From: Rhizophagus irregularis
Taxonomy: Eukaryota > Glomeromycota > Glomeromycetes > Glomerales > Glomeraceae
Assembly: GCF_026210795.1 (NCBI RefSeq)
Contig: NC_089430.1
Coordinates: forward strand, 3,348,001 to 3,412,000
Direction of reading: 5' to 3'
DNA length: 64,000 bases
The notes under the pieces were generated by a model that worked only from the letters and a program-made list of their open reading frames with translations, was not told the DNA's origin and made no database searches. The translations under genes and the position numbers were made by a program. Of this stretch, positions 23,091-35,293 are shown one piece after another. Positions within the stretch are counted from its first letter, which is position 1. Every line of letters begins with the position of its first letter.

Positions 23091-24967
23091 ATATTATTTA
23101 TACTATTAATAAATATATATATTTATTAAATAATAAATATTTAATAAATATTAAAATTTATATTTATTAAGTAATAAATAAAACAATTATTTCTTATTTA
23201 TGAGTTTATTAATTAAGAAATGTCCAGAAATAATATAATTTAAATTTTAAGATTTTTGACTTTCCTCTTTTTTATGTTATTATTCATTTTAAGAAATGCA
23301 AAATTAAAATATAATTCTAATCAGAATTATATTAACTACAAATATCTAAAAATATATAACATCATCATAATCTTAATCCTCTTTCTTCTTTTAGAAAATA
23401 ATATAATTTTTAGATATTCTCTATTTCTCTTATATATAAAAATACAGAATCATTTATTATATAACTAATTTACTAAAATTTTAAATCAGTTTTCTATCTA
23501 TAAGATTGCTTCTATATCCTATTATTATCTTATAAAAAAAATAAATATTTTATTAATATTTTAAATTAGTATTTATAAATAATTTTTAATATATTTTATA
23601 TTTAATAAATATTTAATAAGTGTATTACAAAATTAAATCAAATAAAACCTAAACTTTAAAGATTTTATACTTATTAAACAATAAAAAAATAAATGTTTAA
23701 TAATATTAAATTTAATTATTTATTAAGTATTTAAAAAATTAAATCCTTTTTTAATATTTTAAATTAATATTTATAAATCTTATATTCAATAAGTTTTATT
23801 AATAATTATTTAATAAGTATTTTAGTAAATATTATAATGTATTTTAACAAATATTATAATTAGTAACTAATAAATAAAAAGATTACAAGTTTTTATTCTA
23901 TTTTTTATATATATTAAAATATAAAATATAGTTCAAAAATTTATCTTATAGAATACTATTTTTTAAAAATATGGTTAATTAATTATTTAAAATTTTAAAT
24001 ATGAATAAATGTATTTGTAACTTTTGACCTGTTATTAGTATCTTATTTAGTAACATCCTTTTTTTATTTTTTTTTAATAATAAATTTAGTATGTGGTTTA
24101 CAAATAAAATTTTTATATGCAAAATTTAATTTGGAAAACTTTTACTTAATGTACTTAAGATAGTTTCATAGACAAAATTTCAAGTTATAAGCAGTTTCTT
24201 GAAATTTTTTAAAAAATTCTTTTGTCTTAGTTACACAACTGATCTTTTGTTTTTGTTTACATTACGCCTAATCTTAAATTTTAATTGGATAAAATTGGGG
24301 GTTATTACAAATAAGATGTGTAACAGGCTGTTACAATTATATTTATCTTTTAAATATAAATTTAAATTAATTAATATATTAGGCCAAAGAAATAAAATTA
24401 TTCGTTTTTCATGAAAAAAAATTGCTAAATTTGACTCGGCTGCTCAGAAAAAAATTTATTTTTCAATAAAAATTTAGCTGATTTCTAGAAGTTGATTGGT
24501 TGATTTAATAAATTTTTTGCCAGTGGAAAAAAAATTATTTTTTTATGATTATGATTGGTAAAAACTAAAATCACATGACTAAATAAAATAAATTTTTTTA
24601 TCTTTTTTTAACATTTACATGACCCGCCTGGTTATGAGAAATGAATAATTTTATTTACTTTGCCTTATATAATCTGGATTGAAATTTTAATAAAAAAATA
24701 ATGGATAACTATTTTAAAAATCATATTATAGTTGCTAAAAAAAAAATAATACTAAATTATTATTAATGATAATAGGATTTTTAATTTTTTAGTAATAATT
24801 ATTGATATATAGAATTAATTTATTTTAATTAATATTACTTTTATAAGTATAAAAATATAAAATTATTAAAAAATGGATAAATAATATTAAATTAATTATA
24901 TATTATAAAAGTTTAAAAAATTTACAAAAAATATTAAGTATATTATTTAAAAATATAAATTTAAATA
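23091..24967. other. AT-rich intergenic stretch
   Basis: No gene is seen. Open frames at 23,256-23,468 and 24,199-24,414 are Ile/Asn/Leu/Phe-rich translations of AT-rich DNA without recognisable domains. No clear inverted repeat or duplication was found. Confidence 0.4.
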
Positions 24968-25129
24968 CAGTCAACTCTCTTTATAGTCACACATTTGGGA
25001 CAGTCCATATTTGGTGATTATAAAGAGATGTGACTATATAAAAAATTTCTTATATTTGTATATCATAATTCCGGCCAAAAATTAACATAATTTTAGCCAG
25101 AATTATACTTAAAACTTTATTGTATCGTA

Positions 25130-25560
25130 ATTTCGTCAATATTAATCGTAGAGAGATGATCTTACCGCCATTCGATTCGTCTTGATGAGACGGTTCTAAT
25201 GGTATAAAATATGTCGAAATCCAATCACTAGATTAATTTTTGAAATTAAAAAAATATTAATGGTTTTTGTGTAATAACTCTGCCAATATTGATCCTAGAA
25301 AGACGATCTTACTACCATTCGATTCGTCTTGATGAGACGAATCTAATGGTATAAGATACATCGAAATCCAATCACTAGATCAATTTCCGAAATTAAAAAA
25401 TATTAAATGGTTTTTAAGTAATAACTCCGTCAATATTGATCACAGAGAGATGAGCTTACCATCATTCGATTCGTCTCGATGAGGCGATTCCAACGAGCTA
25501 TAAATCGTCTTTTTACAATCACTAGGTACCGAGAAATCTAGCAAAATGTTAAATGGCGCA
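25130..25560. repeat. Tandem ~150-bp repeats with hairpin core
   Basis: Three head-to-tail copies each contain AATATTGATC.., GATCTTACTACCATTCGATT then CGTCTTGATGAGACGA (a small hairpin), and AAATCCAATCACTAGATC. A fourth, partial copy lies at about 27,083-27,185, on the far side of the nested element, so the array originally continued there. Read on the other strand, the unit shares AATATTGACGGAGTTATT and CTCATCAAGA with the array at 53.35-53.92 kb. Confidence 0.75.
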
Positions 25561-25618
25561 GTAAACGTAAATCAAGAAATATTATAATGCCGATGTTTAA
25601 CATTTTGTTGAATAACTC

Positions 25619-27077
25619 AGCATAGCAGGCTTTCGATTTTATCACACGATTTTTTTCGATTTTATCACATGATATACAATTCTGATATGAAACATTGTTT
25701 AATTTTTTGAAAAATTCGGCATATTAATATATTCTTAAATTCTATCAATATATATGTCCTATGTTAAATTTTAATTATACCAATTTTTATTAAAATCAGA
25801 TTATTATTGGCCAACTTTTATATGTAACAACTTATTAATTTAACGTAATCAATACATTTTTTTGATATAAATGTTTGGTGAATTCAAAATTCTACATAAT
25901 AATTATAACTCAAACTTTCCAAATTAATAAATAGCAACTTGATATACTTGTATTCAAAATTTTACTGAATATGGATGTAAAATAAAGAACTTTAATATAT
26001 ATCATCTGTGTAAAATTAAAATCGAACATAATTCTTATAAAAAAATGCAAATAATTTAACTTACATATAAACTAGGTGGACGTTTTTATATTCACTTTAA
26101 AGAATAGTACCAAGACCTATCCAACAAATTAAAAATTACTTTGGTTGAATCATTGGTTGATGAATAAATGCGTTAACACATTTATTCCTAATTATGAATT
26201 TGATTGTCAACATTTCTATATGTAGTGAATCAATTGGAAAGATCTTTGATTCCAAAATTAGAGTGTGATTTAATCTTTTAAAATGTAAAATTATTTGTTT
26301 AGCCAATATACTTACTGAAAAAATAATACCATATTACTAATATTACATCATAAAATTTCTTACCAATAAGTTATTTTTAAGATTTTGTATTTTATTTAAA
26401 GGAATGAAAAAGAGTCATTCACTATTCAAAAAAAATAAAATTTTAGAAAGATCAGTTTCTAACAGAAAAAAATTATGTAAATAATTTATTATAAAACCCA
26501 AAAAAATTTTTTAAGAAGTTGTTAAATATACAAAGAAAAGAGCTTCTTCAAATGGGTTCTTCCATCATAAATTTCAATAAACATATAGTAGATTAAAAAG
26601 CTTAAGTAAAAACAAACCTTTGAATACGTCTGTTTCCATTGTTGTAAATAGATCTCATATTTCGTTTCTTCTAGCTTATTACAATTTGAAAGAAAATGTA
26701 CTTATGCTTATTTTCATTTTATAAGAAGTTTTCAAGTATTTATAACTTCTGGATTTCATCTCCAATAGCCAGATTCCTTTGTAATACGTTTAAACATAAC
26801 CTGAAGAATTGATTTTTTTTATCGTCCTTCGCTATTAAATTTTTTGCGGCACAATTAAAATAAATTAGTACAATTATCATATGCCGATACATTTGATATC
26901 CAGCCAATAAAATACATATCTATATAACAAACAATTACGTTAGTGTTATGACTGTTACGTCATTTAAAATTACTTGAAAACTTGATGATTTACTTAAATT
27001 TTATTTGTTATTTAAGCAAAAATCACATTTGCCAATCGTCATGTGATTATTCGAAAATCGGAAAGCCTGCTATGCTA
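25619..27077. mobile_element. Nested element AGCATAGCAGGCTTTC
   Basis: The inverted ends are AGCATAGCAGGCTTTCGATT and AATCGGAAAGCCTGCTATGC. AATAACTC flanks both sides (25,611-25,618 and 27,078-27,085), an 8-bp duplication; in the neighbouring tandem repeats the same AATAACTC runs uninterrupted into the next module. It is 1.46 kb and AT-rich with no ORF, so non-autonomous; hAT-like by duplication size. Confidence 0.7.
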
Positions 27078-27392
27078 AATAACTCGTCAGCCAGTGATCG
27101 GAAAAGGATAAAACTACCACCATTCGATTCGTTTCAGTGAGACGATTCTAACAAGCTATGATACATCTTTGTACGATTATTAGATGCCAAGTTATTTAAT
27201 ATATTCTTTATATAACTGTGATTATAAACGGTTCTTTTTAATATAAGATTTTTGAGGATAGGATATAGCACTATAAACAGATTGCGACTATATAGGATAG
27301 ATTTTAATAATAAAGTGTTTTGAACATTCAACTGATGTGACTATATAGTAGAATGTGACTATAATGGGAGTGACTATAGAGGGAATTGACTG

Positions 27393-30300
27393 TATATAAT
27401 AGTATTACAATATATAAAAAAATTAAGAAGTTTTGAAATCAAGTATTAACAGTTAGTAGAAATGTTCCCAAAAATTAGAGGGAGATTTTTTGTACTATGA
27501 TATCTCAATATAAATTATTGGAACAGTATGACTATATAGCATATAGTATATATGTAAACTTAAGGTTGGCTAAAGTTGGTACAAATGGCTAAAATCGACA
27601 ATTTTCAGATCTTAATTCTGGCCGAAATTTTCTTAATTCTGGCTGAATTTGTAATGCTGGCCCAAATTACATTAAAATCAAAATTTTCAGGTCAAAGGTA
27701 ACACCATATTTATGCAATGTAACATTTTTTCCAACAATAGTAAACATGTTCATTCAAGGTTTAAAAAATATTTTTAAACCTTTTAAAAGTCAAAAACTGC
27801 ACTTTATTCAGTTGTATCTGGCCAAAGAAAGTAGGCAATTATATGGTTATTTCAATACAACAAACTAATAAAAATTAAGAAAATTTATTTAACCTTATTC
27901 TTTTGCTTATTTTTTTTAAATATTCAATAAATATCTTTTATTTTAACGCTACTTTAGATACTTTTTATATATATAAAAAAATATTTTACTTATTCATATT
28001 ATACTATTTGTATTTATTGATTATTAGGTCTATTTACTTTGTTAAGTCATAAGAATTTTTTTATGAATAAATAATATTTGTTTTATTTTCTTGTTAAACG
28101 AACTAAAATTAAAAATTTCAAAGTTTTTTTTAATGTTATAATAATTTACATAATTACTATAATATTAAGAATTAAGCATTAAATGTCTAATTTAAATAAA
28201 CAAATAAAAACATAATATTTAACTATTTTTGCGATTAAACCTCATTTATAACGTTCAAATAGACCTAATAATATTATTCTAATAAAAAAAAAATTTTTTT
28301 TATTAGCATTATAATTAAAAAATTCAACAAAATTTATAAATAACAAAAAATCTAGTTTAATAATCACCATTTTAAGCTTAACAAAAGTTGTTCATTTCAC
28401 CAAATTATACCTAAAAATGAAATAATTGCTGATTAAGAAAGCTTTTGTATTAAAATCAAGAAAAATTTTTTTTATTATAAAAATTGGTTTTTTGCGGTTT
28501 ACACAAAATTTCCCTAAATAACTGCTTTTTTTAACTTAATAAATCTTTTTCTTCTCGTAAAATTACATATATTTGCATTATTTAAATTGTATTTTATACC
28601 CACCTTTAAGTTGCATTTTAAGGAAAACTTCATTTTTGAGACGAACTTTCTTGTAATATGTAAAGAAAAAAAAAATATTACTAAAGAGGAAATGATGACA
28701 AATATTTATAGTCCACATGATGAACTATTAATTTACTTAATTTGTATAAGCATTGTATTAAAAATTTCTTTTTTTAGCTACGTGGTGATATATTCAATTA
28801 TAGTTACACAAAATTATTTTAATTAATGATTGGTAAGAGAAATGACATTTCCACTGACTGTTAAGTTTATTAAAATTGAATATAATTTGAAAAAGACAAT
28901 ATAATTAATATTAATCATTAATAAATAATAATAAAATAATTTAATTTTAATAACTAATAAAATATGGTAATTGTAATTTTATAGAAAAATAATAAATAAT
29001 ATTATTTAAAAATTCCAATTACTTTACTTTTAATAAAAGTTATAGTAATTGTAATCATAATTATATATAAAAATTATTATAAATAAATAAATTATATATA
29101 TTATAAATATTAAAAAATTTATAATAATTTATTGAAATTCTTTATTTTTTTTAAAAAAAATTTAAATAAAGTATTTATATCTAATAGAATAAATGAAAAA
29201 AAATAAATTTTTTATATTTTTCAAATGGTATATATTTGGTAATTTAATAATTATAAATATTTATAAAAAAGTGAATTTTTTTAAATTATTATATATATAT
29301 TATTATTAATTATTTCTTTTATACTAAAATTAAATTTCTTTTGTATGATTAAAATTATACTAGCAGATATAAAATTTCAATAAATACAAGTATAATTAAA
29401 ATATAAAAAATTTTTTATATAGCTTTATTGTAATTTTACATATATAAATATATTTAATATATAATAAATTAGATAACATTCTCTAAATTATTAAACAAAC
29501 TTTTTTTTATAAATTTATGTTAAGTTTGTTAGTGTATATTTTTATTATACAATTACACATTAACAATTTTTTTTTGCATCTTAATAAAAATATTCATAGT
29601 CTTATAGTTAAATTGATCTGAATTAATTAACTATTAAAGAAATAAGAAAAAATTTACATCTGTTATATATGTTATAATCGTTTATTATTGTAATACTGCT
29701 TAAATTTGTTAAAATCAAAATTTATAAATTTACGAGAAAGGCAAAATTTTTATTTTTGTATTTTGGTAATTTTTTAAACTTGCTCTTGCGCCAAAAAAAT
29801 GATAATTAAATTTGACAATGATCATCAATAGTAAATGCCTAAACAAGTTCGAATGCATGAATTAATATAAACAAAATAAATTTACTGCGGAAAGCTAAAT
29901 AAAATGTAAGAAATAATTTATAACATTTAGTGGTTATGTTGCGATATCATTCGGTCGAAATACTAGTATACTAATTGAAAGGCTGTACACCCAATTTTTA
30001 TAAATAATATGAACACACCCCTTTCATACCTTTGAAGGAGGAATTGTGTAAGTGTGAGTGTGGGTATATTTTTCAAACCTGCTTATAATAAATTTTAAGG
30101 ACCCCGTTTTTAAAATAAATATTTTTTGTACCCTCTTTTTTTGTTCATTGATAATAACTTATTATTGAACATACTAATATTATTATAGAGTGGGCGTGGA
30201 AGGTGAAAAATTTTTTTCTTTCTTTTCATTCCATTAAGAAAAAAAGGTTGTCCTATTACACATAATAGTGTGCTTATTACACAATAATCCACTAACAAAG

Positions 30301-31189
30301 CCTTAATTTGAACACGATTTTCCACAACAATTAAGAATTCTTTTTATCAGATGACTTTTATAATATACAGATATATAATAAGAAATGCATTCATAGGGTC
30401 ATATGGTGTTTATGATTACTATATGTGTATTAAACACACGATAAAAGTTTTATTTGCCAGGTGCAACAATTCCAAATTTTGACTTGTATATGAACTTGTT
30501 ATCTTGTAAATAGCGTGGCGCAGCAAAATTAATTTCAAGCCTTTGATTTTCTTCGTAAATCATCTCCTTATAAAATATTTAAACGAGCGGAATTTATAAA
30601 TTTATAAATTTACTACTCACTAATCCAGTTGTGTTTACTATTAAATGAATAAGAAATGAGTAAATGAATGATTACGAAAATTTTTTTTTGCTATCGGCGG
30701 GTCGTCTTTTTCTGGGCTGTGAGTAACAAATATGAATTTACAATGATAAAAAAAAATACAATAACTGATATTATGGATAATAAGAAGTTTATAATAGTAT
30801 ATATGATATATAATAATACACGTAATACTAAATTACTTTTGCGCCGTGTGAAGTATTACTAGTACTAAATGTCAAGGAGTGTCCATATGAAGTATATACT
30901 TCATATGTAAGGCTGTCCGATATTAGAATATGTATGTCACAAATATCAATCTATATTTCTGCTATACTATATGTGAAAAAAAAATAAGCTAATTGAGAGG
31001 GAAACAAAAAAAAACAATCCCCATAAGACACATCCATATACACCCCATATACTACATATATAATAGACGAAAAAAAAATACCTTAGAGTAAAACCCCCAA
31101 CATACCTGCTTTTCTCGTTACTACCAAACATAACTCAATTTTCTCTCATCATCTTACCAAACTTCTAGTTCTAAGCTTGAAAGTTCAAA
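27393..31189. other. AT-rich intergenic region upstream of genes
   Basis: No supported gene. Short open frames (28,587-28,826; 30,110-30,325; 30,668-30,862) are low-complexity or lack recognisable domains. A possible MITE is at 28,018-28,275. A perfect 24-bp palindrome occurs at 30,884-30,907. From about 31,000 the sequence is pyrimidine/C-richer (CCATAAGACACATCC, AACCCCCAACATACCTGC), a change of composition consistent with the promoter and 5' UTR of the HMG gene. Confidence 0.4.
28018..28275. mobile_element. Possible small MITE
   Basis: TATTAGGTCTATTT at the left end and its inverse AAATAGACCTAATA at the right end lie about 250 bp apart; the match continues weakly (TTTGTTAAGTCATAAG and the inverted CATTTATAACGTTCAA). 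No coding potential. The target duplication could not be decided because the flanks are AT-rich. Confidence 0.45.
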
Positions 31190-31818
31190 ATGCCTAAAGC
31201 CAAACCTGCAAAGAAAGCTACCGGTGGTGAGTATTTTCGTATTTATTTTAACTTTCAATTATATGTCTATATATATTATATATGGGAAATTTAAAAGCTC
31301 TTAATCCAAGAGCGTGTTCTTCCAAATTATTATTATAAAGAATGCTTTGGGGAGGACAGGGGAGCTCTACGTCCACGTTATTTCACGCTTTTTTTTGCTA
31401 CTTGTATACTGCACTTATAAACGTCGCTTAGACCGCGACTGTACATATATTTTTATATATATTATATATTACCTATATCTTCTAATATATATCGTTTTGA
31501 ACTCTTTATTAAAATTTAAAATTATTAGGTGGTAAGAGAAAACTCTCTCCATACAATGCTTTCATGAAGTCTGAACTACCTAAAGTTAAGGCAGAAAATC
31601 CTAACCTTGAACATAAAGCTGCTTTTAAGCTCGTCGCTGAACGGTGGAAGAATAGTCCCGATAACCCAAAGGTATATCTTTTTTTCTGCGTTTATTTTGC
31701 TCTCCCTAAATGTTTCGTCATCTAGAGATGACGTCAACTTTAAAAATTAACACGTATTTACCTAAAAACTTTTCTTTTTTAAATATTTTTTAATTTTTAA
31801 TAGAACCAAGCAAGCTAA
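31190..31818 (+). CDS. Small HMG-box/YABBY-like protein, 64 aa
   Basis: Three exons: 31,190-31,226, 31,529-31,671 and 31,804-31,818, joined by GTGAGT..ATTAG and GTATAT..AATAG introns; the last exon encodes only NQAS and the stop. The 64-residue product has a basic N-terminus (MPKAKPAKKA) and one domain beginning KRKLSPYNAFMKSELPKVKA and containing HKAAFKLVAERWKNSPDNPK. This KRKLSPYN..MK.EL..VK..NP....EAF...A..W..SP.NPK pattern is known from small fungal HMG-box/YABBY-like proteins and from plant YABBY domains, suggesting a nuclear DNA-binding or chromatin role. The ATG follows a CAAA context and is the first in the transcript side. The function beyond DNA binding is inference. Confidence 0.85.
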
Positions 31819-32551
31819 ATGTCACGTGATCTATAAATAATCTGTATACGAAAAATTTTTATTCTTCGTTCGTCTTAACTTTCTGAAATATACAATATTA
31901 GCGAATAATATTTACAAATTATTTGACCTAATTGATCTAATCTATTCATTTCATTTTTTTTTCTTTTCTTTATATACTTTTTTTTATATAAAAAAATTAT
32001 CCCCCATAATTTTCGTATAAATTTTTGTTAACTACCTCACACCACCAAAAAGATTAATTTCTTTGAAAATTTTTTCTCTTCTGATATGGTGTTTGTGTAA
32101 ATAAAAAAAATATTCTTTACATTTTTAAACAAAAAGATTTTATTAAGTGAGCGATATTTGTGCTAATTTAAAATTTTAATAAGGTTTTGTTTTGTAGCCA
32201 ATTTTTGTTCTTATATAAAAATTAATATACTTGCATAATAACACGAAAAAAAAGAGGAATCTAGATATTGAATTTCCAAAAACAATCATAATACATTTAG
32301 TAATTTAACGTAACTAATTTACTAATTTGACGTCAATTTAACACAAAAAGCGACTAAAAATACTAAAAATGGCAAAATGGCACCCGCGTAATTTCGTTTA
32401 AATAGCACGAACTTCATTTGTTAAATTGGATTCTCGTTTTATCTGATTTATTATTTGGCTGGAATTAAGTCCTTAAAAATTTGTAGGATTAAATTTTGCC
32501 CAAAATAGAATAATTATTTAGCGTCAAAAAAATTTTTTTTTCCTTGACATT
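31819..32551. other. Intergenic spacer, HMG 3' side to SF3B4
   Basis: This 730-bp AT-rich spacer between two genes on the same strand should hold the 3' UTR of the HMG gene and the SF3B4 promoter. ACGTCAA/ACGTAA-like motifs at 32,300-32,340 and a CACGTGA at 31,824 are visible, but no element can be assigned with confidence. Confidence 0.35.
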
Positions 32552-33950
32552 ATGGCTCGTCCTACAGAGGAACGCAATCAAGACGCTACGGTTTATATTG
32601 GTAACCTTGATGAACGTTGTACTGAAGCTCTGATTTGGGAGTTAATGCTTCAGGCAGGGCCCGTTGGTAATTTTCACACTCTCCGCTCATTTTTATTGTT
32701 ATCAGTTCAGCATTACTAATCAGAAAATATGTTTTGACTTCAAGTCAATGTTCACTTACCAAAAGATCGCGTAACTCAAACACATCAAGGTTATGGGTTT
32801 TGTGAATATATGAGTGAAGATGACGCAGATTATGCTATTAAAATAATGAATCAAATCAAACTGTATGGGAAGCCTATTCGTGTCAATAAAGTAGGCGTAA
32901 ACATTTTTGGCTTGTTTTTATTGTTTGCTGTGTAGCATTGACGCTTCGTCGTATTATTATTAGGCAACTTCGGACAAAAAGAATTTGGACGTAGGCGCTT
33001 CATTATTTATAGGAAATTTGGATCCTGATGTTGATGAAAAAATGTTGTACGATACGTTCAGCGCTTTTGGTGTTATCGTACAGACTCCCAAGGTATTGAT
33101 ATAGACTAATTATCGAATATCGAATTCATTTTACATATTTAATTTAATTAAGTCGAAATATTTAATTTAGATTGCAAGAGATCCCGATACTGGTAATAGT
33201 AAAGGGTATGGGTTTATTTCATATGACAATTTCGATTCTTCAGATGCGGCAATTGATGCAATGAACGGGCAATATCTGATGAACAAACCAATTACTGTAT
33301 CATACGCGTTCAAAAAGGATGGTAAAGGCGAAAGACATGGAAGTGCTGCAGGTTCGTATTTTCTTCCGAATCGAATATATTACTTTCAATGGGTGACCAT
33401 TTTTTTTTTTATTTGCATACCCTAGAACGGTTATTGGCAGCCCAAGCGAAGAAAAATCAAAGTCTGCCGAACCGTTTGTTTGCAGATGTTCGTCCACCTA
33501 CTGTTCCACCTCCAATGATAGGAGTTCGCGCACAGATACCAGCTTCGCCACAACAAATAAATACTGGAATGTCTCGTCCTGGCATACCACCTTCAATCGT
33601 TTCTCCAACAAACGTGTACGGAGGATATCATGCGCCAGGGACAAACACACAAACAACAACACAACCACCGCCTAGACCATCTATGATGAACGGAGCGTCA
33701 GGTGCACCATCACAACAATACTTCATATTTAGTATAAATATATTTGTAATATGTCTTAAAAAATTTTTTTTTTTTATCGTTAGTTCGCCCACCGCCGCCA
33801 CCTACATTTGGGACTTCGGCTCCTAATCCTAATCGGCCGTCTTTTCCGCCACCACTGCGTCCTTCAGGTCCTTACGGTCAATACCAAGGCTCCACTCCAT
33901 CCGGACAAGCTCCAAATTCACAAGGGTATAATGAATATAGTACGGGATAA
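32552..33950 (+). CDS. SF3B4: Splicing factor 3B subunit 4 (SF3b49)
   Basis: Six exons: 32,552-32,666, 32,745-32,890, 32,964-33,092, 33,171-33,351, 33,426-33,731, 33,784-33,950; together 1044 nt, 347 aa. It starts [20 protein letters not shown], the family's conserved N-terminus. RRM1 spans about residues 14-92 (RNP2 VYIGNL, RNP1 GYGFCEYM); RRM2 about 102-180 ([14 protein letters not shown]). The C-terminal half is Pro-rich ([20 protein letters not shown]). In the U2 snRNP SF3b complex this protein contacts pre-mRNA upstream of the branch point and binds SF3B2. The exon 5/exon 6 junction at 33,731/33,784 is the least certain, because YFIF before it is unusual for the family. All other junctions keep strongly conserved sequence in frame. 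Confidence 0.93.
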
Positions 33951-34311
33951 TCGTGATGAAATTATCAATTTTTATTTATCAATTTTTTTTTATTTTTCTG
34001 TATAGGTAAAAAATTCACATGTGAAATAAAATTTCTGAATAAACGATGCGAGTATTTTTATGTTTATCAAGAAAACGGGTAAGGACACTATGTATATAAA
34101 TATTTACATTACAATGCTATATATCCCTTAATCATACATTTTCACTTTATGCGATTTATTTGAATAATTTGAATATAAATTTTTTTTGCGTGTCATAGAA
34201 TATTCAATAAATTACAATAAATAAATTCGAATCAATGTCAACCTATATTAGACTATATTTGGTATTAATTAATTAAAATTACCAGATTGCAATATAAGTA
34301 TGATAGATATT
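33951..34311. other. Convergent 3' spacer
   Basis: This 361-bp stretch lies between the stop codons of SF3B4 (+) and the peroxiredoxin (-), so it holds both 3' UTRs. An AATAAA lies near 34,026 on the plus strand, and AATAAA-like motifs on both strands near 34,200-34,230 may serve polyadenylation of either gene. Confidence 0.45.
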
Positions 34312-35120
34312 CTAGGTAGAAACAACTTGATTTTTAACGAATTCTACAGATTTTTTGACGTGGCCTTCAAAATCCATCATAGAATTAAAAACGTCGCGAA
34401 CGATACCATCTTTATCAATCAGAAAAGTAGCTCTTCCGGGTAAAAAACCTAAAGTCTTCGGGACCTAAATTAGAGAAATAAGATTATCAAATTAAAGTAC
34501 AAATTTAAGTAGTGAAATAAATATACAAAATACATCGTAGAGCTTTCTTGCTTCGCTGTTTGGATCGGATAATAATGGGAATTGAAGGTGTTGAGTATCA
34601 TAGAATCTTTTATGCTTGTCAACAGGATCCGAAGAGATACCAACTACGGTAGCGCCAGCGTCGGAAAATACTGAATATGAGTCACGAAAACTACAAACCT
34701 ATAATTTAAGAAATTTACTTAGACGAGAAATATGGAGACATTTGAAACGGTATTGTAATGTTTTAAAGAAAACGCGACATTAAGCTGTAATTTTACCTCT
34801 TTGGTGCAGCCATAAGTTTCGTCTTTAGGATAAAAGAATATAACTGATGGTTTACCATTACCAATAAAAGACTTTAATTCAACCGATTCGCCTTCTTGAT
34901 TTTGAAGAACAAGGTTAGAAGGAGCAGGTTGATCCATTAAACTATGTTTAGTCATTTTATACGAGTAAGTAAATAACGATTTCTTTTGTAAAGTTATGTT
35001 TGTATTCGAAAAATTTCGTTTATATTTATATATTAGTGTTTTGTCGTGTATGAGTAATCTTTTTTCGCACGAGTTAATTAAATTTATTATAATAACGTCA
35101 CAAAAAGATTTTCGAAACAT
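34312..35120 (-). CDS. Peroxiredoxin, PrxQ/Bcp type
   Basis: Three exons on the minus strand: 34,797-35,120, 34,534-34,698 and 34,312-34,464 (642 nt, 213 aa). The enzyme reduces hydroperoxides with a peroxidatic Cys. The core matches the PrxQ/Bcp family: SVIFFYPKDETYGCTKEV then CSFRDSYSVFSDAGATVVGI, SSDPVDKHKRFYD, FPLLSDPNSEARKLYDVPKT, LGFLPGRATFLIDKDGIVRD. The peroxidatic Cys is in YGCTKE, with a resolving Cys five residues later (VCSF), as in PrxQ. Tyr replaces the Pro usual before GCT. From the upstream ATG the product has a ~55-residue basic N-terminus (MFRKSFCDVI.., KYKRNFSNT) that could be a mitochondrial leader; the ATG at about 34,955 (MTKHSLMDQPAP) would give a 158-aa cytosolic/nuclear form. 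Confidence 0.9.
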
Positions 35121-35293
35121 TGTTCTGATTGAAATTTAATTGATTTCCTTATTTATACTATTGGTTTATACAATATTCACGTTTCAATTATAATTTGCTA
35201 ATCTTTTTCTGATGATTCACTAAGTACAAATTTAAAAGAAAAACAATTAGTAAGAATATTTCGAAAGTATATACATAATTAATAAACATGCAT

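Larger units (their letters stand above)
24968..27392. mobile_element. TA-flanked Tc1-type non-autonomous element
   Basis: The termini CAGTCAACTCTCTTTATAGT and, inverted, CAGTCAATTCCCTCTATAGT are flanked by TA (24,966-24,967 and 27,393-27,394). Sub-terminal TATAGTCAC motifs are repeated at both ends (GTGACTATATA at 25,030; GTGACTATATAG, GTGACTATAATG, GTGACTATAGAG at 27,336-27,380), presumed transposase-binding sites. The interior holds ~150-bp tandem repeats (25,130-25,560) and a nested element (25,619-27,077). No transposase remains. Confidence 0.85.

Noticed and set aside
25130-25560. Possible CRISPR array
   Set aside because: Units are ~150 bp, diverged and inside a eukaryotic transposon; no short repeat/spacer alternation, and the genome is fungal.
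30470-30560. tRNA-like GC-richer stretch upstream of the HMG gene
   Set aside because: No cloverleaf with a plausible anticodon arm and T-loop (GTTCRANNC) could be folded by eye.
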